From CAYFXE01 sp964347035 (GTDB lineage: Bacteria; Acidobacteriota; Aminicenantia; Aminicenantales; Aminicenantaceae): a stretch of 64,000 nucleotides of DNA. A program made the translations under genes and the position numbers. The notes beneath the pieces are model-generated. The model searched no databases. It saw nothing but the letters and a program-made list of their open reading frames with translations, and was not told where the DNA came from. Shown piece after piece: positions 9,774 to 18,236 of this stretch (its first letter is position 1; each line of letters starts with the position of its first letter). The stretch is taken from NCBI GenBank assembly GCA_964347035.1, contig CAYFXE010000001.1:106215-170214 (forward strand). Direction: 5' to 3'.

Positions 9774-10091
9774 GTGAAATTAAAAATTACAGTTCTTCTT
9801 CTCATCATATGGTCTTTCGCCTGTATGACAGTTGAGAGAGAATTTTTCCCGTTGGACATCAGGCCAGGAGTAGCCAAGGTGTTAGCCCGAGAAGAGAATC
9901 CTGACGGAAACTACCTGGTCACGGCCCCGCTCGTCAGGTTATTTTACTTGAATTGCCTCGATGAGTCGCGGAATGCAGACTACTGCATGATGAAAATTCA
10001 TACGCTTATCGTGGCCCAGAACCTGGATGGGACTTTCTGGGTTAAACCCGAAATGGTGGAGGAGTTTCAAAAGAAGATAGAGAAGAAATAA
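9774..10091 (+). CDS. Small secreted protein or lipoprotein of unknown function
   Basis: A 105-residue protein that I do not recognise. It begins with a GTG and a strongly hydrophobic signal-like segment (LKITVLLLIIWSFAC). The cysteine at residue 17 could be a lipidation site, although SFAC is a poor lipobox. Two further cysteines lie at about 56 and 66. The mature part is mixed charged and looks soluble, ending in a lysine-rich helix. A purine-rich stretch precedes the start but there is no strong ribosome binding site. It lies alone between the divergent nhaC and the hairpin element at 10151-10250. Confidence 0.55.
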   Translation: MKLKITVLLLIIWSFACMTVEREFFPLDIRPGVAKVLAREENPDGNYLVTAPLVRLFYLNCLDESRNADYCMMKIHTLIVAQNLDGTFWVKPEMVEEFQKKIEKK

Positions 10092-10150
10092 CACCGATTC
10101 AAAACAATCCTGCCTCCAGAAAATTCCGCTCTCCCTTGCTAAAATGAATC

Positions 10151-10250
10151 AGCACATAAAAATAAACGCTGGCTGTTTAGGAGGGGAACCAAGCAAAAAG
10201 GGATGTGAAATGCCCACAGCCAGCGTGTAGGTTGTGCTTATTATAGCACC
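10151..10250 (+). other. Structured hairpin element with two competing stems
   Basis: A perfect 10-bp stem, CGCTGGCTGT (10167-10176) with ACAGCCAGCG (10216-10225), encloses a 39-nt insert that includes AGGAGGGGAACC. Outside it, AGCACA (10151-10156) can pair with TGTGCT (10233-10238). The same 3' segment (GTGCT, 10234-10238) can instead pair with AGCAC (10245-10249) across a TATTAT loop. These two outer pairings exclude one another. I do not recognise the structure as a known riboswitch or transposon end. There is no T-run, so it is not a canonical terminator. The next plus-strand gene is the CDF-like transporter 360 bases on. Confidence 0.4.
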
Positions 10251-10263
10251 AGGATCAAAGAAA

Positions 10264-10441
10264 TCAATAATTTTTGATTATTTCTCTAATCTTCGGGAAA
10301 GCAATGCGTTCTAGCTTGACGATAGCGCTGAATTCACCGGTGTTGAAGTACTCCCCAGTGAGGGAGCAGTCATTGATCCCCAGGCATAGCCGGCCGCTTT
10401 TATCTTTGAAGGTGAGATTTTGACCCACGAAGAAATTTCAT
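10264..10441 (-). pseudogene. Frameshifted 58-residue ORF (decayed gene or sequence error)
   Basis: An AAAGGAGAAGG ribosome-binding-like sequence precedes an ATG at 10441 (minus strand). The frame opens MKF but then breaks. Removing one T from the TTT of codon 3 restores a 58-codon frame that reads through to a TGA at 10264-10266 and contains GQNLTFKDKSGRLCLGINDC and FSAIVKLERIAFPKIREII, which has a normal protein-like composition. The 178-nt length is exactly one base over a multiple of three. I do not recognise the family. Either this is a recently broken small gene or a homopolymer error in the assembly. Confidence 0.4.
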
Positions 10442-10612
10442 TGGGCCTTCTCCTTTTGTCATAAGTTCTCATATCAGTATCGTCTTCCTTGGTCAAAAAT
10501 AACTCGTTTGACTCCATCTAAGCCCGTATGGTAAAAGCACGGAGAAGGTCGATCGGATTATTCATTGATGTGATTGGCGTTGAGGCTTACGACAAATAAG
10601 GAAATACTGATT

Positions 10613-11218
10613 ATGGATAGACTATACAAAAAAGGCCTGCGCCTGGAATATTTCACCGTTGGATATAACATTATCGAAGCTGCTGTTTCCATAGTTTTTG
10701 GACATATTGCCAATAGCATTGCTCTGGTTGGATTTGGATTGGATAGTATCGTTGAGTCCTTATCGGGGGTTATCCTTATCTGGCGGCTCCGCCAGCACGG
10801 AAAGATCTCCAAGGACCGGGAAGAAAGAGTGGAGAGGAAAGCGACACGATTGGTGGCTTTCACTTTTTTCCTCCTCGGCCTTTATGTCCTCTTCCAGGCA
10901 TTAAAAAAGCTTTTCGGAAAGGACATTCCTTCAGCCTCTCTCCCGGGGATTATCATTGCCATGGTCTCTTTGGTTGTCATGCCTTTATTGATGTGGCAAA
11001 AGTACTCAACCGGTAAGAAAATCAAAAGCCGAGCTTTGATTGCTGATTCAAAGGAAACTTTAGCTTGTGCCTTTCTTTCCCTGGCCTTGCTTTTGGGCTT
11101 GGGCTCAAATTATCTATTCGGGTTTTGGCAGGCCGACCCGATCGTCGGTCTGATTATCGTGTTGTACTTGTTCAGAGAAGGGCTGGAAAGCTGGAAGGAA
11201 TCCAGGGAAAGCGAATGA
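10613..11218 (+). CDS. Short CDF-like cation transporter, membrane domain only
   Basis: A 201-residue integral membrane protein with six predicted helices, related to cation diffusion facilitators, which export divalent metals against protons. The TM2 motif is GFGLDSIVES and the TM5 motif is ALIADSKETLAC, carrying the acidic and Asp-Ser pairs that replace the usual HxxxD metal site. TM6 is WQADPIVGLIIVLYLFREG. Canonical CDF proteins are about 300 residues with a cytosolic metal-sensing C-terminal domain, which is absent here. The frame is open back to a TTG at 10574, but the ATG at 10613 has AAGGAA upstream and begins the family-like sequence. It lies 67 bases before the S9 peptidase gene in the same direction. 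Confidence 0.82.
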   Translation: MDRLYKKGLRLEYFTVGYNIIEAAVSIVFGHIANSIALVGFGLDSIVESLSGVILIWRLRQHGKISKDREERVERKATRLVAFTFFLLGLYVLFQALKKLFGKDIPSASLPGIIIAMVSLVVMPLLMWQKYSTGKKIKSRALIADSKETLACAFLSLALLLGLGSNYLFGFWQADPIVGLIIVLYLFREGLESWKESRESE

Positions 11219-11285
11219 AGGATGTCCATTCCTCTCCACAGGCTCTTTTGGAAGCTCGATAAAAATTCTTCGAAAGGAGGAGATT

Positions 11286-13307
11286 ATGCGGAAATCTGTC
11301 GTGTTCTCTTGCGCAATCCTTCTGCTTGTCAATTATTTGGCCCTGGCTCAAACCAAGAGGCCGATGACACCAGAGGATCTTTACAGGATCAAGAGGGTAT
11401 CGGATCCACAGGTTTCGCCGGACGGGAGGTGGATTGCTTTTACAGTCTCTGTGCCAGATTTGATGAAAAACAATTTTAACAGTGACGTCTGGATTATGCC
11501 TGCTGCAGGTGGGAAATCTTGGCCTTTGACGAGGAGCCCCAAAGCAGACCATTCACCTCGGTGGTCACCGGATGGGAAGAGGATAGCTTTTATCTCCACC
11601 CGAAATGGTGTCTCTAATCTTTATATCCTGAGAGTAGACGGGGGAGAGGCGGAAAAGCTGACGTCTTCCGAATCAGCTCTCTATTCTCCGCTTTGGTCAA
11701 AAGATGGCCAATACATCCTGTGTGGGTCGAGAGTTCTTCCTGAAGGAAAACAGGATATAGAGAATTGGACAGAGTCTTCTTTACCAAAATGTGAAGCAAG
11801 GACGATCGATCGCTTGCTCTTTCGTCAATGGGACAGATGGCTCGGGGATAAGAGGAATCACGTATTCCTGGTCAGCGTTAACGATGGATCTATGAAGGAT
11901 CTCACACCCGGGGATTTTGATACGCCACCTGTCTCGCTGTCGAGCGCCCATGATTTTGACATCTCTCCTGATGGAAAAGAAATCTGTTTTGTCAAAAATA
12001 TGGACCCTATGATGGCCACGAGCACCAATCACGACCTTTTCGTTGTTCAAACAGAGACTCTCGAGGAAAGGAAGATGACCACCAACCGAGCCTTGGACAC
12101 CGAGCCTCATTATTCGCCCGATGGTCGGCACATCGCCTACGCAGCCATGGGAAAAGTCGGGTATGAATCCGACCGCAAACAACTGGCTGTCTATGATAGA
12201 AAGGAGAAGAAGCATATCCTTTTATCCGGGACTCTGGACCGCTCGGTCGAACAAATCCTCTGGGCTCCAGACAGCCAGACTCTCTATTTTGCCAGCCGCG
12301 ATCAGGGGAAGAGCTCGATCTATGCGGTGGGTTTGACTGGAAAAATCAGAAAAGTCACCGATAGTGGCTTCAATCGAGACATAAACATTACACCCGATGG
12401 TAAGACCTTGGTCTTTCTGCGGTCCTATAACGACCTGCCCAATGAAATCTTCATGATGCCTGTTTCAGGGGGTAAGGCCACTCAGTTGACTTTTGTCAAC
12501 GCTGATCTGTTGAAAGATTTGGACCTGCCCAAGCTGGAGGAATTCTGGTTCGAAGGGGCCGAGGGAGCTCGAGTCCATGGATTCATCCAGAAACCGCCCG
12601 GATTCGATCCACAGAAGAAATACCCGGTTGTGCTTACCATTCACGGCGGGCCGCAGAATATGTGGGCGGACCGGTTCATGACAACCTGGTTTACTTTTCA
12701 GCTCGTCTGCTCGCCTGGATATGTCGGAGTCTTCATCGACCCTCGAGGTAGCACCGGATACGGCTCCGAGTTCCGGGAGCAAGTAAGCCGCGATTACGGT
12801 GGGCGTTGTTATCAAGACCTTATGAAAGGGCTGGATTATGTCCTGAGGAACTACGACTTTGTGGATACATCTCGCCAGGCTGCTATCGGCGGGTCTTTTG
12901 GCGGCTACTCAGTCAACTGGATCATGGGCCATACCGACCGGTTCAAATGCATCGTCAGTCACGCTAGCCTGTACAATCTGACAAGTTTTTACGGCGCCAC
13001 AGAGGAGTTGTGGTTTCCCGAGTGGGATATGGGCAAGAGCCCATGGGAGGAGCCGGAACTCTACCGAAAGTGGTCTCCCCATGTTTATGCTAAAGATTTC
13101 AAAACCCCCACCCTCGTCACCCATGGTGAACTTGACTACCGCGTTCCTCTTGCCGAAAGTTTTCAGCTGTTCACAGCTCTCCAGAGGCAGGGCATTCCCT
13201 CGAGGCTTGTGGTCTTTCCGGATGAGGGACACGTGATCTCGGGACCCCAGAACAATGTCCGCTGGTGGAAGGAAATTCACCGCTGGCTGAAGAGCTATTT
13301 GAGATAG
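11286..13307 (+). CDS. Exported S9 family prolyl oligopeptidase-like peptidase
   Basis: A 673-residue serine peptidase of family S9 (acylaminoacyl-peptidase / dipeptidyl peptidase branch). It has a signal peptide (MRKSVVFSCAILLLVNYLALA), then WD40-like/beta-propeller repeats (residues ~40-400) with recurring SPDGRWIAF and SPDGKRIAFIS motifs of the TolB/PD40 type. The C-terminal alpha/beta hydrolase domain has Ser537 in GGSFGGYS, Asp617 in GELDYRVP and His649 in DEGHV. HGGPQNMW is the oxyanion region. It would trim short peptides outside the cytoplasm, consistent with amino acid and peptide scavenging. GAAAGGAGGAG precedes the ATG. Confidence 0.95.
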   Translation: MRKSVVFSCAILLLVNYLALAQTKRPMTPEDLYRIKRVSDPQVSPDGRWIAFTVSVPDLMKNNFNSDVWIMPAAGGKSWPLTRSPKADHSPRWSPDGKRIAFISTRNGVSNLYILRVDGGEAEKLTSSESALYSPLWSKDGQYILCGSRVLPEGKQDIENWTESSLPKCEARTIDRLLFRQWDRWLGDKRNHVFLVSVNDGSMKDLTPGDFDTPPVSLSSAHDFDISPDGKEICFVKNMDPMMATSTNHDLFVVQTETLEERKMTTNRALDTEPHYSPDGRHIAYAAMGKVGYESDRKQLAVYDRKEKKHILLSGTLDRSVEQILWAPDSQTLYFASRDQGKSSIYAVGLTGKIRKVTDSGFNRDINITPDGKTLVFLRSYNDLPNEIFMMPVSGGKATQLTFVNADLLKDLDLPKLEEFWFEGAEGARVHGFIQKPPGFDPQKKYPVVLTIHGGPQNMWADRFMTTWFTFQLVCSPGYVGVFIDPRGSTGYGSEFREQVSRDYGGRCYQDLMKGLDYVLRNYDFVDTSRQAAIGGSFGGYSVNWIMGHTDRFKCIVSHASLYNLTSFYGATEELWFPEWDMGKSPWEEPELYRKWSPHVYAKDFKTPTLVTHGELDYRVPLAESFQLFTALQRQGIPSRLVVFPDEGHVISGPQNNVRWWKEIHRWLKSYLR

Positions 13308-13310
13308 TGA

Positions 13311-13399
13311 CACAGTTTTCAGGGCTCAGTTTTCAGTTCAAGATAAGATTTCTATACTGATTTCTGGCAACTGGCAACTGATAACTGAACTACTGAGTT
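13311..13399. repeat. CAGTT-heptamer intergenic repeat, copy A
   Basis: Short degenerate units of the type TCAGTTN / AACTGAT flank a central AAGATAAGATT (near 13342). The left arm reads as TCAGTTTTCAGTT; the right arm as GGCAACTGGCAACTGATAAC. The same arm-core-arm layout occurs at 24089-24186 and, inverted, at 53823-53925. It fills the space between two convergent genes, the S9 peptidase and uvrA, and its right end supplies the uvrA stop codon. It has no coding potential. Confidence 0.7.
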
Positions 13400-16089
13400 A
13401 AATATTTTCTTAGATAGCGGGCGGTGTGGGATGACCTAGATCGGATGATATCCTCGGGCTGACCTTGAGTCACGATTTTTCCACCCTTCTCCCCTCCCTC
13501 CGGGCCGAGATCGATGACATGATCTGCGCTTTTGATCACATCTAGGTTATGTTCGATAACCAGGACTGTATGGCCTTCCTGGGCCAATTTCTGGAAACAG
13601 CGGAGTAGAACAGAGATATCATCGGGGTGGAGACCGATCGTGGGTTCATCGAAGAGATACAGGATGTGCTTCTCCCTTTGATGGACAAGATGGTAGGCGA
13701 GTTTGATCCTCTGCAGCTCTCCTCCAGATAAGGTTGTCGTCGGCTGGCCCAGCTTCAGATAGCCCAGCCCAACCTCTAGTAATGGCGATATTTTTTTCAC
13801 GATTTTAGGAAATTCAGAAAAGAAATCACAGGCGTCTTCTACAGACATGTCCAACACATCGCTGATATTCTTACCGTTGTACTTGACTTCCAGGATTTCG
13901 CTTTTGAATCGCTTTCCTTTGCAAACCTCACAGGTGAGAACCACATCCGAGAGAAAGTGCATCTCCACGATCTGCTGACCTGCACCCTTGCATTCTTCGC
14001 ATCTCCCCCCAGCGGTGTTGAAGGAGAAGAACCCGGGCCTGTAGCCCAAAGCTTTGGCTTCTCGCGTCTGGCTATAGATCTGCCGGATATCATCCATGGC
14101 TTTGGTGTAGGTGGCTGGGATAGAACGGGGAGACGTGCTGAGGGGGGATTGATCGACCATGATCATTTTATCGATGAGATTCTGTCCTTTGATGTTTTTG
14201 AATCCGTCGCTGGCCTCTCCCTTCCATCCTTGGTAGAGGACATTAAACAGGAGCGTGCTCTTTCCGGAGCCGGAAACACCGGTGATACAGGTGAACACAC
14301 CGAGTGGGATGCGGATATCGAGATGCTTCAGGTTGTGCTTGTGGGCATCCTCGATCGTTATGAATTGAGCAGTCTGTCTCCTTTTATCAGGCACCTCTAT
14401 CTGTTTTGCTGCCCTCATGTNNNNNNNNNNGTTGCTCAGGAACTTGGCCATCGAACCCGCAAACATGACCTCACCACCTGCCTCTCCGGCTCGCGGGCCC
14501 AAATCGATCAGGTAATCCCCTGATTTAATGATCTCTGGATCGTGCTCGACGACCAACACCGTGTTTCCGATACCCTTGAGGGATTTGAGGATTTTAATCA
14601 GGCGATGGTTGTCCCGGGCGTGGAGTCCGATGCTCGGCTCATCCAGGACAAAAAGAGTGCCCACCAGAGAGGCGCTAAGTGCTGCCGCCAGGTTTATTCT
14701 CTGGGCTTCGCCGCCACTCAAGGTGAAGGTCATCCGGTCTAGAGTGATGTAATCTAGGCCAACTTCCAGCAGAAAATTCAACCGGGTTTGAATTTCATGG
14801 ACGAGTTTTTTGGCGATCTGCTTTTGATGAGGAATCAGACGAAGGTTTTTAAAGAATCGTTGAGCTTCCTTGACAGTCATCCGGACGACCTCTCCGATAG
14901 ATAATCCTTCGAGCTTGACGCTCAGAGCTTGGGGATTAAGCCTTGTCTGTTGGCAGTCCGAACAGGGAATGTATTTACGGTAGCGGCTGAGGAGGACTCT
15001 GACCTGGACTTTGTATTTTTTTGTCTGAAGCCAATCGAAGAAGCCTTTGACTCCGTAGTAGCCCTCACCGCCATCTAAGACAAACCTCTGTTCCTCTTTC
15101 CTGAGATTCTTGAAGGGGATATCAGTGGGAATGAGGCGGGCCCTTGCCTCTTCGATCAGCTCCTTCATCAATCCTCGCGACACGGGCTTTGTCCAGGGTT
15201 CCACGGCCCCATCTTCGATGGACTTATTCTTATCAGGGATGATTTTGTCTTCGTCTAGGACAGCCAGATCTCCGAAGCCGTGGCACTTCGGACAGGCTCC
15301 TTGAGGGCTGTTGAAAGAAAAGAGGTTAGGGAAAGGATCATCGTACAGGATTCCGCAAGTTTTACACTCAAGCTTATCAGAGAAGATGAACTCCGCTCCT
15401 CTCTCTGTCTGCACCTTCGCCTTTCCCTCTCCTTTTTTAAGGGCGAGTTCGAGGGAATCGACCAGTCTTTCCCTTTCTTCTCGATCGAGAGGCATCCTGT
15501 CTACGAGGACATCGAACCTCTCGTTCTTGTCGATCTTCGCCTCTTCGAGATTCACGATTTTCTCATCTTTCATGATCCGGAAAAATCCATCCTTCTTTAG
15601 ACGCCTCAATCCTCTCTTCCCAGGCCAGGAAAAGGAAATCCATATTCTTGTTTTGGGAGTGAGCTTGTACAGACTCTCGACAATGGCATCGATCGTATCG
15701 CGCTGGACAGGCTGGCCGCACTGAAGACAGTGGATGGTTCCGATGCGGGCGTACAGAACTCTTAGAAAATCATAGATTTCGGTCACTGTGGCCACAGTGG
15801 ATCGGGGATTCTTGGTGACCGCCTTCTGCTGGATGGCGACGGCTGGCGTTATGCCTTCGATCGTATCGGCATCGGGTTTGTCCATCCGTTCCAGGAATTG
15901 GCGGGCATAGGCGGAGAGAGACTCGATGTAGCGCCGCTGTCCTTCGGCATACAGGGTATCAAATGCGAGAGATGATTTCCCTGATCCGGAGACACCGGTG
16001 ACGATGATGAGTTTATCGAGAGGGATATCGAGGTTAATGTTTTTCAAGTTGTGGACTCGGACACCCCTGAGGATGATTTTTTCTTCCAT
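13390..16089 (-). CDS. uvrA: UvrA, excinuclease ABC subunit A (interrupted by an assembly gap)
   Basis: The DNA-damage recognition ATPase of nucleotide excision repair, partner of UvrB. It carries two ABC ATPase modules: Walker A GVSGSGKSSLAFD near the N-terminus with signature LSGGEAQRI, and GVSGSGKSTLLFN in the second half with signature LSGGELQRI. Zinc-binding cysteine clusters are visible at CKTCG...CPKC and CEECKGAG...CEVCKGKRF. About 899 residues are present; the family norm is ~940. The 10-N gap (14421-14430) falls in the linker after AKFLSN and before MRAAKQIEVP, where a few residues (SLTGxY-like) are missing. The start is ATG 16089 with AGGTGAT before it. The final codons lie within repeat copy A. 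Confidence 0.96.
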   Translation of the reverse strand: MEEKIILRGVRVHNLKNINLDIPLDKLIIVTGVSGSGKSSLAFDTLYAEGQRRYIESLSAYARQFLERMDKPDADTIEGITPAVAIQQKAVTKNPRSTVATVTEIYDFLRVLYARIGTIHCLQCGQPVQRDTIDAIVESLYKLTPKTRIWISFSWPGKRGLRRLKKDGFFRIMKDEKIVNLEEAKIDKNERFDVLVDRMPLDREERERLVDSLELALKKGEGKAKVQTERGAEFIFSDKLECKTCGILYDDPFPNLFSFNSPQGACPKCHGFGDLAVLDEDKIIPDKNKSIEDGAVEPWTKPVSRGLMKELIEEARARLIPTDIPFKNLRKEEQRFVLDGGEGYYGVKGFFDWLQTKKYKVQVRVLLSRYRKYIPCSDCQQTRLNPQALSVKLEGLSIGEVVRMTVKEAQRFFKNLRLIPHQKQIAKKLVHEIQTRLNFLLEVGLDYITLDRMTFTLSGGEAQRINLAAALSASLVGTLFVLDEPSIGLHARDNHRLIKILKSLKGIGNTVLVVEHDPEIIKSGDYLIDLGPRAGEAGGEVMFAGSMAKFLSNXXXXMRAAKQIEVPDKRRQTAQFITIEDAHKHNLKHLDIRIPLGVFTCITGVSGSGKSTLLFNVLYQGWKGEASDGFKNIKGQNLIDKMIMVDQSPLSTSPRSIPATYTKAMDDIRQIYSQTREAKALGYRPGFFSFNTAGGRCEECKGAGQQIVEMHFLSDVVLTCEVCKGKRFKSEILEVKYNGKNISDVLDMSVEDACDFFSEFPKIVKKISPLLEVGLGYLKLGQPTTTLSGGELQRIKLAYHLVHQREKHILYLFDEPTIGLHPDDISVLLRCFQKLAQEGHTVLVIEHNLDVIKSADHVIDLGPEGGEKGGKIVTQGQPEDIIRSRSSHTARYLRKYLTQ
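14421..14430. other. Assembly gap (10 N) inside uvrA
   Basis: Ten Ns, evidently a fixed-length placeholder, because the conserved linker of UvrA is shorter here than in the family. The true sequence probably encodes several additional residues. Confidence 0.9.
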
Positions 16090-16533
16090 GATCACCTATT
16101 TTCTGAGATGAGGGTGAATAGAGAAAGCCTTTCTATGTGAAACTAATCAGAGAAATTTATTATAGGGGATATTGGATAAATGGTAAATGTGTAAGTCAAG
16201 ATGAGTGCCTATCATTTTCGAAAAAGGGGAAAGGCACCTTTTTCATCAGTAACTCAGTTGACAGTGACCAAGTCACTCTGTGAGGGGAAGCTATCTTTTC
16301 TTTTCTGTCTTAGCTACTGAGTGACTGTGTCACTGTGTTACTGTTTTAAAAAAGTTGCTTGTTCCCTTTTTTGTATGCCCGCTAAGTCCTCATAGAGGCT
16401 TCATCACCCTAATGCTCTTTTTTTTGTTGGCTGGATTAAACGAATTTAGGAGCTTCATTTAAATGTTGATTATAATATTTTTAGAATCCCCCTTATTTGA
16501 TATAATGGGCGGGCCTTAAGAAAGGAGGTCAAG
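16090..16533. other. 444-bp intergenic region with a degenerate tandem repeat
   Basis: Between the divergent uvrA and the DUF3311 gene. From about 16246 to 16346 it has CAGTNAC-type units on both sides of a pyrimidine-rich centre (AGTAACTCAGTTGACAGTGA on the left, GAGTGACTGTGTCACTG on the right). This looks like a diverged relative of the CAGTT repeats elsewhere in the window. A TATAAT (minus strand, 16159-16164) could be a uvrA -10 box, but no convincing -35 lies 16-18 bases away. Nothing else is recognisable. Confidence 0.5.
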
Positions 16534-16755
16534 ATGCAGAGAGGGACAAAATATGCACTTCTCCTCGGAGCCATCCCCTTTATCACGCTTGTTTTTGCCC
16601 TTCCTCTTGTCAACCGAATTCATCCCATGATTATCGGGCTGCCCTTTATTCTGTTCTGGATTCTTTCCTGGGTGATCCTCACCCCAGCTATTCTGTTTGC
16701 GGCGTACATCCTGGAAAGGAAATATAACTTTCCTTCTGAAGGAGACGACGAGTGA
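16534..16755 (+). CDS. DUF3311 small membrane protein, symporter partner
   Basis: A 73-residue protein with two hydrophobic helices (LLLGAIPFITLVFALPLVN and GLPFILFWILSWVILTPAI) and a short polar tail; this is the DUF3311 pattern. Genes of this family nearly always sit directly before a sodium:solute symporter gene, as here, where the stop overlaps the next start. It is presumed to be an accessory subunit of that transporter in the cytoplasmic membrane. AAAGGAGG lies 8 bases before the ATG. Confidence 0.88.
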   Translation: MQRGTKYALLLGAIPFITLVFALPLVNRIHPMIIGLPFILFWILSWVILTPAILFAAYILERKYNFPSEGDDE

Positions 16756-18158
16756 ACCCGGCACTCATCATCATCTTCGGCACGATTCTTTTTTCCTCTG
16801 TCCTGGGCATTTATGCCGGGCGGAAGTATAAAATGAACCTGGAAAACTGGACTGTTGCCGGCCGCCGGTTTGGAATCATCATTATCTGGTTGCTTATGGC
16901 CGGAGAAATCTATACCACCTTCACCTTTTTAGGAGCGAGCGGCTGGGCCTATTCCAAGGGAGCTCCGACGTTTTACATCCTCATCTACGGGGCATTGGCC
17001 TATACCCTCTCTTTCTTCATCCTGCCCGCACTGTGGAAGGTGGGCAAACGCCATGGCCTCCATACCCAGCCTGATTTTTTCATCAAAAGGTATGACAGCC
17101 GTCCTCTGGGTGTGCTGGTTGCTCTTATCGGTGTTTTTTCGATCATCCCCTACCTCCAGCTCCAGCTGGCGGGCTTGGGATTCATCGTCGAAGTGGCCAG
17201 CAACCAGACGATCAACTCCAACGTGGCGATCATCATCTCCTTTGTTCTGACGTGTGCTTTCGTCTATACCAGCGGTATCAGAGGCGCCGCCTGGGTGGCC
17301 ATCGTCAAAGATATCATGATGGTCTTGGCTGTGGGGATTGTGGGCATCGGAGTTCCTTTCATCTATTTTGGGGGATTCGGGAAGATGTTCCGAACACTCA
17401 TCGCCCAACGGCCCGATCATCTCATTCTCCCCGGAGCCACACCTCACATNNNNNNNNNNCTGACTGGGCTGGGGTTTTACATGTGGCCCCATGTTTTCGG
17501 TTCGGCCTTCTCGGCCAAGAGCGATAAAATCATCAAGCGCAACGCCATCATCATGCCCTTCTACCAGATTCCGGTCCTCCTTGTTTTCATGGTCGGGTTT
17601 ACGGCTCTTTTAGTCATTCCGAATCTCAAAAACGGAGATATGGCTTTCCTGGCTCTGGTCAGTAAAACGTACCCTTCCTGGTTTATGGGTTTTGTCGGTG
17701 CTGCTGGAGCTGTCACGGCTATGGTTCCTTCGGCCATCCTGGTTCTTTTTGCCTCGACCCTCATCGCCAAGAACGTCTACCAGGCGGGGATTAATCCCAA
17801 GGCCAGCGAGGACAGAGTCATGAGTCTGTCGCGGCTCATGGTCCTTGTTATCACGACCTTGGCCCTCGTCTTTGCCATCTTCTTCCCGAATGAATTGGTG
17901 CCGCTTCTTATCCTCGGTTACGACGGAGTCTGCCAGTTTTTCCCCGGTGTTGTACTGGGACTTTTCTGGAAGAGAGTGACCAAGGTCGCGGTCTTTTCGG
18001 GGATCATCGCCGGTATAAGCGTTGTGGCCGTTCTCATTCTGACTAACAAAGATCCTTTCTTGGGTTTAAACGCGGGGTTTGTGGGGTTGTTTGTCAATTC
18101 CATGATCACCCTGGCGATCAGTTTCATGACCAAGCCAGCTCCTGGGAAGCTGGAGTAG
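16752..18158 (+). CDS. Sodium:solute symporter (SSS family), with an assembly gap
   Basis: A membrane protein of about 468+ residues and ~13 helices of the SSS (SLC5-like) family, importing a small organic solute with Na+. Typical segments are ENWTVAGRRFGIIIIWLLMA, HTQPDFFIKRYDS, YTSGIRGAAWVAIVKDIMM, LTGLGFYMWPHVFG and AGAVTAMVPSAILVLFAST. The DUF3311 partner places it near the monocarboxylate/pyruvate transporter branch, but the substrate cannot be read. The GTG start overlaps the DUF3311 stop. A 10-N gap at 17450-17459 replaces more than ten bases, since the segment between ATPHM and LTGLGFYMW is shorter than in relatives. The following M20 hydrolase may release the imported substrate or act on a related compound. 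Confidence 0.92.
   Translation: MNPALIIIFGTILFSSVLGIYAGRKYKMNLENWTVAGRRFGIIIIWLLMAGEIYTTFTFLGASGWAYSKGAPTFYILIYGALAYTLSFFILPALWKVGKRHGLHTQPDFFIKRYDSRPLGVLVALIGVFSIIPYLQLQLAGLGFIVEVASNQTINSNVAIIISFVLTCAFVYTSGIRGAAWVAIVKDIMMVLAVGIVGIGVPFIYFGGFGKMFRTLIAQRPDHLILPGATPHXXXXLTGLGFYMWPHVFGSAFSAKSDKIIKRNAIIMPFYQIPVLLVFMVGFTALLVIPNLKNGDMAFLALVSKTYPSWFMGFVGAAGAVTAMVPSAILVLFASTLIAKNVYQAGINPKASEDRVMSLSRLMVLVITTLALVFAIFFPNELVPLLILGYDGVCQFFPGVVLGLFWKRVTKVAVFSGIIAGISVVAVLILTNKDPFLGLNAGFVGLFVNSMITLAISFMTKPAPGKLE
17450..17459. other. Assembly gap (10 N) inside the SSS symporter gene
   Basis: Placeholder Ns. The protein on both sides is in one frame and the missing piece corresponds to the short segment before LTGLGFYMW, so the gene is one and not two. 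Confidence 0.9.
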
Positions 18159-18236
18159 GGATTTAAGCCTAGTGATGATCAGGTCCAATGGACCATAGAA
18201 GAAATTAAGAAGAATCATAAATTTATGGAGGCAAAC

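Larger units (their letters stand above)
10092..10612. other. 521-bp gap between intact genes
   Basis: This stretch holds the hairpin element (10151-10250) and the frameshifted ORF (10264-10441), both listed separately. The remaining ~170 bases in front of the CDF-like gene show no recognisable RNA gene. An overlapping minus-strand frame reaching to 10517 is not credible as a protein beyond the frameshifted segment. Confidence 0.5.

Noticed and set aside
10311..10517. 69-codon minus-strand ORF
   Set aside because: The protein-like sequence in this region is in another frame (the frameshifted ORF at 10264-10441); this frame has low-complexity Ser/Pro composition at its end.
13957..14523. Long plus-strand frame opposite uvrA
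   Set aside because: It lies wholly antisense to a clear UvrA gene and has no family-like sequence; it is a codon-bias shadow.
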